Positions 1-5,898 of a stretch of DNA of 20,795 nucleotides are shown piece after piece. The DNA lies in contig CAZFBA010000052.1 of NCBI GenBank assembly GCA_964517135.1, positions 1 through 20,795 of the forward strand, given 5' to 3'. Position numbers and translations under genes: made by a program. The DNA is from CAZFBA01 sp964517135 (GTDB lineage Bacteria; Cyanobacteriota; Vampirovibrionia; JBFMGH01). Under the pieces are notes generated by a model. It did no database searches. It had not been told where the DNA came from and worked only from the letters and a program-made list of their open reading frames with translations. How positions within the stretch are numbered: the first letter of the stretch is position 1; every line of letters starts with the position of its first letter.

Positions 1-186
1 CGGTAAAATTCTCAAACTAAAAATCCGTTTTTTCGGTAAAAACCGGCATTTTTCTCAAACTAAAATTTTAGGCTATTCTCTTACGCACATAAGGATTTAA
101 ACCTAAATTCACTTTTCTCAAAATACCTACAAAGGGATAGTATCATTTAAAACGAGAGAAAATCCGTTTTTGGTAAAGCATTTTTA
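1..186. repeat. AT-rich non-coding stretch with short direct repeats
   Basis: No gene is visible in the first 206 bases. The 14-mer TTCTCAAACTAAAA occurs at 9-22 and 52-65, with a partial third copy near 115. AAAATCCGTTTTT occurs at 20-32 and 159-171, each followed by GGTAAA and then GCATTTTT. A small inverted repeat, CGGT-AAAA-ACCG, lies at 34-45. The ACCGGCATTTTT word seen here recurs as a tandem cluster upstream of the Fic gene at 11.4 kb. Function is unknown; it could be a regulatory array, a degraded element end, or the tail of a repeat that begins outside the window. Confidence 0.5.
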
Positions 187-206
187 TAAAAACAATTAAA
201 TACATA

Positions 207-677
207 CTACATCCTTAATATTTGTTTCACTTCAGCGAGAAATTTTTCTTTTGATTCTTTTTTGTATTTTTCGAAAAGTTTCTGTTCAGTTTCATTCAGT
301 TGTCTTTTACTCCAGCCTTTTCTTCCGTTATCGAAGAATGGATCAAAGATGTCTCTCGTCCCTTTGAGTGTGGTCGGCTTTAAACCAAGAATTTCAGCGA
401 CCTTTTGAATAGCCTGGGTTTGGTTTAAGTCTTTATAAAGATCTTCGTGACCAAAACGGCTTAAATAGCAGGACACAATATAGACATCGTCTTTGTTTTC
501 AATTTTTGATCTTGTGCCGGAAGGTTTGTAGTTTTTCTCCAGTTCTTCTCTTGCCATAACAAGGTTGGCCATCGCTTTTTGAAGATCTCTTTTTTGCTCA
601 CCAGAAGCAGAAAAGTAGAGCTTTTCTACTATTTCGAGTGTTTCTTCCGTATAGGTGAGCAATGATTTAATATCCAT
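207..677 (-). CDS. Hypothetical protein resembling an N-terminal domain of restriction-type nucleases
   Basis: A 156-aa soluble, charged protein. Residues 1-50 are helical and coiled-coil-like. The stretch from about residue 62 to 125 (VYIVSCYLSRFGHEDL, then a LNQTQA helix, LGLKPTTLKGTRDIFDPF and GRKGW) looks like the small helical domain often placed in front of HNH or other nuclease domains in modification-dependent restriction proteins. That is a resemblance from memory. No nuclease motif follows; the chain ends in a lysine-rich helix. It may be a stand-alone accessory domain or the remnant of a larger gene. The start at 677 is the first ATG and has only a weak ribosome binding site. A palindromic CATAATTATG overlaps the start codon and recurs 26 bp upstream, which suggests self-regulation. 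Confidence 0.6.
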   Translation of the reverse strand: MDIKSLLTYTEETLEIVEKLYFSASGEQKRDLQKAMANLVMAREELEKNYKPSGTRSKIENKDDVYIVSCYLSRFGHEDLYKDLNQTQAIQKVAEILGLKPTTLKGTRDIFDPFFDNGRKGWSKRQLNETEQKLFEKYKKESKEKFLAEVKQILRM

Positions 678-710
678 AATTATGTCCGTAATGTTAATAG
701 CATAATTATA
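675..710. promoter_or_regulatory. Two copies of palindrome CATAATTAT(G/A)
   Basis: CATAATTATG at 675-684 and CATAATTATA at 701-710 lie in the divergent region between the genes at 207-677 and 879-1280. The 26-bp spacing and the position over the start codon of the leftward gene fit an operator. In a strongly AT-rich region chance is a real alternative. Confidence 0.25.
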
Positions 711-878
711 GTTAATCAGATTATTATATTAATGTCAATAGTATAAAAACATAGCATTAACGATAATTGAATTAAAGTATTTGTATTGGAATGTAAAAAG
801 TTTCTCTATGAAAGCTTTTTAGGGTGTTTTTGACTATAGAATGTGTTTGTTAAATTGTTAACTATACGGAGGAATTAA

Positions 879-1280
879 ATGCTGGCTAAAAAATATAAAG
901 ATCGAAATTCCTTGTGCAGGTGGATAAAAAGGAATCGTGGATTGCTCCAGGAAGAGACCGGGATTAACTTTATGCATATGGTTATCGTTGATGATATTCT
1001 TATTGCTCATCCTAAGTGCCATCCGTACTTCAAAATTATTATTAAACCTGAGTTTATTTTTACCAAAGAAAGCCTGAAGCACATCGAGCAAACCTTACAG
1101 ATGGAATTCAAGAAAGCAAAATTTATTGGCGTGATTATCCTTGCAGAAAGGTTTTCCATAAACCCCTGGGAATATTACAAGGCTCTCAGAGAGCATGTTG
1201 GGCTGGTTTTACCGTTTTACTTAAAGGCTGATCAGGATAAAAAGAAGCCGGTCTTTATTTGTACAGACCCTTTAGACTAA
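879..1280 (+). CDS. Hypothetical protein, 133 aa
   Basis: I do not recognise the family. The start is well supported: GGAGG at 868-872 sits 6 bases before the ATG. The protein begins with a basic helix (residues 1-30, KKYKDRNSLCRWIKRNRG) and has hydrophobic beta-like segments around residues 33-45 and 51-57. A further hydrophobic stretch, FIGVIILAE, lies near residues 83-91. There is no signal peptide or membrane helix, so it is probably cytoplasmic. It converges on the Fic gene with the stop codons overlapping by a few bases. It could be a small regulator or an accessory protein of the mobile region, but nothing in the sequence decides this. Confidence 0.65.
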   Translation: MLAKKYKDRNSLCRWIKRNRGLLQEETGINFMHMVIVDDILIAHPKCHPYFKIIIKPEFIFTKESLKHIEQTLQMEFKKAKFIGVIILAERFSINPWEYYKALREHVGLVLPFYLKADQDKKKPVFICTDPLD

Positions 1281-2332
1281 ATATTAATTCCTTTTGTGTA
1301 CCAGGCCCCACGGGTTTTGCCATGTTTGATTAAATACCCTTTATCGACAAGATCTGCTAAATGTTTTTTAATTGTGTTTTGATTGGCTTCTAATTTTTCT
1401 ATCAATTCAGAAATCGTCGTACGTTCCTTGTTTTCGAGTATCTCCATAATCTTTGCTGAAAGCTCAGGCAACTCAAGCATATATCGAACATCTGTTCCTA
1501 TTTTATTTTCCAGCCGTATTTTATGCTTTTGAAGCGTCCTTAAAAAGAACATCAGCCAGGGCTCATAGTCTGGATCTGCTTTCAATGTAGATTGTGTTTC
1601 TCTCAATGCCCTGTAATAGCCTTCTTTATTGTCTTCCACAATGGATTCTATCGAACAATAAGGCGTATAAAGATAGCCAGCTTTTAAGAGAAGCAAAGCG
1701 GTCAGGGCACGAGAAATTCTGCCGTTGCCATCCTGAAAGGGGTGAATCGCAAGAAAAGTAACCACAAAAATGCCTATGATAATTAAAGGGTGCAGGGCTT
1801 TGTCATTTAAAATAGATTGTGTCCAGTCAACGAGCTCTCGCATCATTTGCGGTGTTTCAAACGGCGTAGCGGTTTCAAAAACGATACCAAGCTGGTTGCC
1901 CTGTGCGTCATAGGCTGCCACACTATTGGAGAGTTTTTTGTATTCTCCCCGGTGCTTTTCATCTTTGGTTGAATATTGCAAAAGTATTTTGTGGAGCTGT
2001 TTTATATAGTTTTCATTAAAAGGGATCACTTCCCAGTTCTCAAAAATCGTTTCCATAAGCCGGGCATAGCCGGCCACTTCTTCTTCATCTCTTGAGGCAA
2101 AAGATTGTCTGTCTATTTGAGATAAAAGGGCTTCAACTTCTTTATCAGAAAGTTTATTGCCTTCAATTCTGTTTGAAGAGCCTATACTTTCAATAGTTGC
2201 GACTTTTTTGAGGGCTTTTAATCTTTCAGGAGAGAGCTTATCAAGGGCTTTCCAGGAGCCTTTGAACTCATCAATTTCGCTAATGATGAGCAGCATTTCC
2301 TGTGTGATTTGTATTGCGTCTGGTTTAATCAA
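1277..2332 (-). CDS. Fic family protein with N-terminal inhibitory helix and C-terminal winged helix
   Basis: A 351-aa Fic protein. Fic enzymes usually transfer AMP from ATP to a Ser, Thr or Tyr of a target protein. The catalytic motif HPFQDGNGR is intact at residues 197-205. Upstream, residues 51-59 (GSSNRIEGN) match the (S/T)xxxE(G/N) inhibitory helix, with S53 and E57. This makes it a self-inhibited Fic of the type whose inhibitory motif precedes the Fic core, needing no separate antitoxin. Residues about 285-345 look like a winged helix (TISELIEKLEANQNTIKKHLADL), suggesting DNA binding and self-regulation. The start is a TTG with GAGG close in front; an ATG at residue 14 is the alternative. 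Two near-identical 16-bp repeats lie just upstream of the start. Confidence 0.9.
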   Translation of the reverse strand: MIKPDAIQITQEMLLIISEIDEFKGSWKALDKLSPERLKALKKVATIESIGSSNRIEGNKLSDKEVEALLSQIDRQSFASRDEEEVAGYARLMETIFENWEVIPFNENYIKQLHKILLQYSTKDEKHRGEYKKLSNSVAAYDAQGNQLGIVFETATPFETPQMMRELVDWTQSILNDKALHPLIIIGIFVVTFLAIHPFQDGNGRISRALTALLLLKAGYLYTPYCSIESIVEDNKEGYYRALRETQSTLKADPDYEPWLMFFLRTLQKHKIRLENKIGTDVRYMLELPELSAKIMEILENKERTTISELIEKLEANQNTIKKHLADLVDKGYLIKHGKTRGAWYTKGINI

Positions 2333-2344
2333 AAGGCCTCAATC

Positions 2345-2380
2345 ATATTTAATTATATCTAATAATATTTAATTATACCT
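2345..2380. promoter_or_regulatory. Tandem 16-bp repeat upstream of the Fic gene, likely operator
   Basis: ATATTTAATTATATCT at 2345-2360 is repeated as ATATTTAATTATACCT at 2365-2380, a 20-bp period (about two helical turns). It lies 13 bases in front of the TTG start of the leftward Fic gene. The Fic product has a C-terminal winged helix, so self-repression here is plausible. This is inference from position and spacing. Confidence 0.45.
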
Positions 2381-2548
2381 GATTGTAGTTAATAATGCTA
2401 TTCTAGAGATTTAGCTACGTTTAGGTTACAAAAATTTTGCTTTTATTGTTACAACTTTTTAAAATAACCTTTTTTTAAAGCAATTGTTCTTATTGAGAGG
2501 AATTTCTTAAAGTACAATGTACCAACGCTCCCTCTAGGAAAGTTTCAT

Positions 2549-3529
2549 ATGAAGATTAACCAGTTATCCCCTTTGAGTTTTACATCAAAGATTAAATTTG
2601 TTTCTGATGAAGAATTTAAAAACCGTACAGCCGGTGAATCACGAGATTGGTCAAACAGACTTTATATAGGAGACCCTTGGGACGATGTTGTTGTAGGCTC
2701 GCACGCATTAACAGAAGATATTTACGGATGCAATGCAGGCGGTCTATCAAATACGATTTCTAAAGACGTTGTCATGTTTCATTTTAAACCGGCTGCAGTG
2801 AAATATTCACAAGATAGGTTTCAGGATAAAATTCGTAACGCCCTGAGCCAGATGGGGCAATATACAGACAAGCTTGGTGGCCTCATTATTGGGGGCAAGA
2901 TAGCAGCCTCTGGTGACTTTAATTATGAGAACAGCAAAACTCTTTCTCAAAAACTCGAAGAACTTTTCGGCTCTGTGAAAGCTTCTGTGACAAAATTTTG
3001 GGGGCAAACAAGATCGGATGCCTATACCAATATATTCTATTCAGGCGAAGAAGATGTCTGGTATGTAAACCACAAAAATGGTCCGATACATTCAGCAGAT
3101 GATATTAAAAACGCCTATTTCACTATAGAGGTTGCTGATCAAGACGAAGTTTACATTGGTGAACAGAAAATTGATAAATTCGATCTCAAACGGGGCTATC
3201 GGAGAATATCCGGTGGTTATGAACTTGATTTGCAGCCACCAAATGAATATTATCAGTCGCAATATGATTATACGGATCCATCTTTAAAAGAAAGAACAAA
3301 AGTAAAACTTTTCCTTGGTGATTTTGGCCAAGATCCGTTAACGCTTTGGGTTGAACCTAAAACAGAAAGCCAAATGGTAATGGTTTTAGAACGAATGGAT
3401 GAAATTAAACAAGCACCCCTTTTCAGAAATGTTCAACAAATTCAATATGATGGCCAAATGCCTGTTGAAGGGTTTGAAGAAATTGCTGAAGGCTCAAATG
3501 GAAAAAAGGTTTTTGAACATAAGCTTTAA
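2549..3529 (+). CDS. Lineage-type protein with CheD-like Thr-Cys-His triad (putative deamidase)
   Basis: A 326-aa protein. Residues 9-18 (LSFTSKIKFV) match an N-terminal segment I associate with Gastranaerophilales proteins. Residues 50-78 contain T55, C61 (in IYGCNAGG) and H78 (in VVMFHFKP). The spacings of 6 and 17 are the same as in the Thr21-Cys27-His44 triad of Thermotoga CheD, as I remember it. A GGLIIGGK segment follows at 110-117, like the glycine-rich strand after the CheD histidine. CheD deamidates glutamines in chemoreceptors; no chemotaxis gene is nearby. Residues about 150-175 (FWGQ, NIFYSGEEDVWYVN) form a further conserved-looking block; the C-terminal half is unrecognised. The ATG at 2549 has AGGAAAG 5-12 bases upstream. 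I infer a cysteine-dependent deamidase-type fold; target and cell location are unknown. Confidence 0.65.
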   Translation: MKINQLSPLSFTSKIKFVSDEEFKNRTAGESRDWSNRLYIGDPWDDVVVGSHALTEDIYGCNAGGLSNTISKDVVMFHFKPAAVKYSQDRFQDKIRNALSQMGQYTDKLGGLIIGGKIAASGDFNYENSKTLSQKLEELFGSVKASVTKFWGQTRSDAYTNIFYSGEEDVWYVNHKNGPIHSADDIKNAYFTIEVADQDEVYIGEQKIDKFDLKRGYRRISGGYELDLQPPNEYYQSQYDYTDPSLKERTKVKLFLGDFGQDPLTLWVEPKTESQMVMVLERMDEIKQAPLFRNVQQIQYDGQMPVEGFEEIAEGSNGKKVFEHKL

Positions 3530-3681
3530 AAATACCTCTTGAGCGAATTTTAAGCTTTTTTAAAATGTAACTTAAGGAAAGTTATCTCTTAACGTGTCTG
3601 TTATTTTGGCATTTCTCGTCTATGTGTGCTCGATAGTCCGTAATCAAAAGCATATTCAATACATTTAACCAAGAACATACC

Positions 3682-4074
3682 CTACAAATCCCTCATAAAA
3701 ACTTTAATATCGATTTTTTTCCAGCCATACTCATCTTCTTTAAATGTAATTCTGCCAAAAAGCATTTTGCCGGCATCTAAAAGCCTTGAGACAACTTCAT
3801 TCTGTGCCCGGGGAATATACCCTAGCTTCTGATTTGATTCCGTTAATACCAGTATAGCAAGGCCATCGTGTTCATTTGAAGCCTCTCGCCTTAAAAGGAG
3901 CTTTTGTCCTATCTGCAACCCGGGAAAAAGTGCGTCCATATCATCAACATAGGATGTGCCGGCTATGTGACAATCCATCAGGAAGATTTCATTGGAATAG
4001 GGTAAAGGCATTTCGCCTTCTCTTTTAATCAGCTCTATTTTTTTAGGATCATAAGGAACTAAGTTATTATCCAT
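3682..4074 (-). CDS. HIRAN domain protein
   Basis: A 130-aa protein made up almost entirely of a HIRAN domain, a small beta-barrel that binds DNA ends or is found with DNA repair and remodelling proteins. Visible family features are HIAGTSYVDD near residues 36-45, then GLQIGQKLLLRREASNEHDGLAI around 55-75, and KLGYIPRAQNEVVSRLLDAGK around 82-102. The NEHDGLAI and LGYIPR blocks are the usual HIRAN landmarks. There is no helicase or nuclease domain. It lies 6 bases downstream of the J-domain-like gene in the leftward repressor transcript, so it is probably co-expressed with the prophage repressor. It may act in DNA end protection or sensing of damage; this is inference. Confidence 0.8.
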   Translation of the reverse strand: MDNNLVPYDPKKIELIKREGEMPLPYSNEIFLMDCHIAGTSYVDDMDALFPGLQIGQKLLLRREASNEHDGLAILVLTESNQKLGYIPRAQNEVVSRLLDAGKMLFGRITFKEDEYGWKKIDIKVFMRDL

Positions 4075-4080
4075 AGCTGT

Positions 4081-4881
4081 TTACACACAAAATTCTGCTA
4101 AAATACTTTCCAGTGCTTCCTTTTCTATTGAAAGCTTTTGTATTTCTTCATCCATCTGATGAACCTGTAAGCTTACCCAGACTTCATCCTGAAGCTTTGC
4201 TGCAATATCACAGGGAAAAGAATTGTTTCTTGTTTGAATTTTATTAATAATGGCGACTATTTTCCCCTTTAAGACAGCACACCGATCTTCCAGATACTCT
4301 ATCGATGATTTTTGGGTTATTTCTGCGGGTTGATCACCTTCAATAATCATTGCTAGCGTTCTTAATGTAGCCAGGTCAGCATTTTTATAGGCTTCAAGAA
4401 CTTGAAACCATAGTTGCTTTTCCTTTTCTGTCACATTAGGATTGACATCTGGATGTAATAGAAAAACCAGCCTTTTATAAATATCTTTGAGTTCTTTGCT
4501 TTCTTCCTTGCTGAGGGATTCTGCTTCTATGCGTATTTGTGCTTCTAGCAATTGCTGAAAAAGAGCATCCATTTGCTTTTTCCATTCCTGAAATTCTTCA
4601 TCAAGCTGCTTTTCGATATTTTCCAGCGTGACAGGTTTATTATTGTTAATTAAAGCCTGAATAAGCTGAATCTTTCTTCTCATTCGACGAATAGCACATT
4701 CCAGGCTGAACTTTTCATATCCTTTAAACCCTATTTTAAGCTGATATTCAGCTTCCAGGTTTGGGATGGTATGGTTTATCAGCTGGTCATATTCCTCTAT
4801 TTTGGAGGAGAGTTCATTTTTAAGAAAAGATACTTTTTCTGTCAGTTCGATAACCCTGGGGTGTACTTGAATTTCTGCCAT
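4081..4881 (-). CDS. Coiled-coil protein with J-domain-like HPD segment
   Basis: Counting from the ATG at 4881 the protein has 266 aa. I prefer this start to the ATG at 4923, which would overlap the repressor gene; 4881 follows the repressor stop by 4 bases. Most of the chain is charged, heptad-like coiled coil (residues about 10-130 and 190-262). Between them, residues about 132-180 resemble helices II-III of a J domain: IYKRLVFLLHPDVNPN with HPD at 143-145, followed by a helix. HPD is the signature that stimulates DnaK-type Hsp70. There is no Gly/Phe or zinc-finger region. Its neighbours are the repressor upstream and the HIRAN gene downstream. A role as a chaperone adaptor for the phage switch or DNA metabolism is possible but unproven. 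Confidence 0.75.
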   Translation of the reverse strand: MAEIQVHPRVIELTEKVSFLKNELSSKIEEYDQLINHTIPNLEAEYQLKIGFKGYEKFSLECAIRRMRRKIQLIQALINNNKPVTLENIEKQLDEEFQEWKKQMDALFQQLLEAQIRIEAESLSKEESKELKDIYKRLVFLLHPDVNPNVTEKEKQLWFQVLEAYKNADLATLRTLAMIIEGDQPAEITQKSSIEYLEDRCAVLKGKIVAIINKIQTRNNSFPCDIAAKLQDEVWVSLQVHQMDEEIQKLSIEKEALESILAEFCV

Positions 4882-4885
4882 TTTC

Positions 4886-5584
4886 TTACCCCATAAACCT
4901 GCCGTACCAGACAACTTTTCCAATTATTGCGACTTCCTGATCTGATTTAAAATCAATAATATAGGGCTTATAGACCGTATTGTCACTTAAGACTTCCATT
5001 TTGTAATTGGGGAGGCATTGCGTTCTCTTAACAACAAGTGATTCCCCTAACCTGATGACATAAAGTCCATCTTGCGGGGTGTTTTTAGAATGATCAACCA
5101 GGATCAATTCACCATTTCTAATGGTTGGTTCCATTGAATCCCCTTCAGCCGTAATAGCAGATAAATGGCCAGGTAAAGAAGAAATATGCTGGTTCATCCA
5201 TTGTCTGTTAAAAGCGACAAGACTAAAGACTTTTTCTTCCTGGACATTGATTCCATTGCCGGCAGCGGCTTTTAAGTCTAAATAAGGGATATGAACAAGG
5301 TTATCGCTACTTTCTTTGGAGATTAAATCATTTCTATGATCAGCTTTAACAATGCCTTTTTTCTCAGTGGTAAAAAGGTCCCCTTCGTCTTTAAATATCC
5401 AATCAGAATTCACGTTATAGTCATTGATGAGTTGACTGAGGAGGTCATAGTTAACATTAAAGCGATTTTTTTCATAATCCCGGAGGCTTCTCTCCGAGAT
5501 ATTAAGTTTTTTTGCAAACTCAATCTGGCTCAAATTGAGAGCTTTTCGTATTGATTTTAGTTTCTCTCCGATATTAATTGCCAT
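4886..5584 (-). CDS. LexA/CI-type phage repressor (XRE helix-turn-helix plus S24 peptidase)
   Basis: A 232-aa prophage repressor. Residues 5-60 form an XRE-type helix-turn-helix (LNLSQIEFAKKLNISERSLRDYE). The C-terminal half is a LexA-like S24 self-cleaving domain. The probable cleavage site is A108-G109 (LKAAAGNG), the catalytic serine is S150 in GDSMEPTI, and the lysine partner is K186 in VVKR. DNA damage would therefore be expected to trigger self-cleavage and relieve repression. It is transcribed leftward, divergent from the Ner-like gene, as c is from ner in Mu. Phage Mu's own repressor is not of this peptidase type, so control of this element looks lambda-like on a Mu chassis. The ATG at 5584 has an AGGT just upstream. 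Confidence 0.92.
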   Translation of the reverse strand: MAINIGEKLKSIRKALNLSQIEFAKKLNISERSLRDYEKNRFNVNYDLLSQLINDYNVNSDWIFKDEGDLFTTEKKGIVKADHRNDLISKESSDNLVHIPYLDLKAAAGNGINVQEEKVFSLVAFNRQWMNQHISSLPGHLSAITAEGDSMEPTIRNGELILVDHSKNTPQDGLYVIRLGESLVVKRTQCLPNYKMEVLSDNTVYKPYIIDFKSDQEVAIIGKVVWYGRFMG

Positions 5585-5593
5585 AAATTACCT

Positions 5594-5654
5594 AACTATT
5601 TTTGCCTATTTTTATTATTTCAAGATTGACAATCGGCAAATAATAACCTATTAT
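5594..5654. promoter_or_regulatory. Phage switch region: rightward early promoter and repressor operators
   Basis: A strong sigma70-type promoter reads rightward: TTGACA at 5626-5631, 17 bases, TATTAT at 5649-5654, which would start RNA about 40 bases before the Ner-like gene. On the left side CTATTTTT is repeated with a 10-bp period near 5596-5614. GCCTATTTTT and an inverted GGCAAATAAT flank the -35 region. These are the likely binding sites of the repressor and/or the Ner-like protein. A leftward promoter for the repressor probably overlaps (TTGCCG, 16 bases, TAATAA on the minus strand). Confidence 0.6.
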
Positions 5655-5697
5655 AAAATTATTCAATCCGGTTAACTTTTTAACAAAGATAGCATAA

Positions 5698-5898
5698 ATG
5701 CAGAACAATTGCACTTATTCAGAAACAATTTTAAACATACGGAAAAAACTGTTGGAACAGAATATTCCGCAACGAAGAATCGCCAAAGACCTGAATGTCT
5801 CTGATGCTTTTATCAGTATGCTTTTGCGAGGAAAAAGGCGGTCGTGCCGATTTAATATCTGGGTCAAAGAAAATCTGGGAGTTACCGTAACAAAATGA
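5698..5898 (+). CDS. Small helix-turn-helix regulator, Ner/Cro-like
   Basis: A 66-aa protein. Residues about 24-45 form a helix-turn-helix (PQRRIAKDLNVSDAFISMLL), followed by a basic RGKRRSCR segment. It is in the position of ner in Mu: first gene of the rightward early operon, divergent from the repressor and directly before the transposase, whose ATG overlaps its stop codon (ATGA at 5895-5898). By analogy it would turn down early transcription and transposase expression. Sequence similarity to Mu Ner itself is not obvious, so the name rests on position, size and the DNA-binding motif. Confidence 0.75.
   Translation: MQNNCTYSETILNIRKKLLEQNIPQRRIAKDLNVSDAFISMLLRGKRRSCRFNIWVKENLGVTVTK

Noticed and set aside
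858..1091. 77-aa minus-strand open frame
   Set aside because: Antisense to the gene at 879-1280, which has a strong ribosome binding site.
3547..3566. AT hairpin ATTTTAA..TTAAAAT after the CheD-like gene as terminator
   Set aside because: The stem has no GC pairs and no clear T tract follows; too weak to call.
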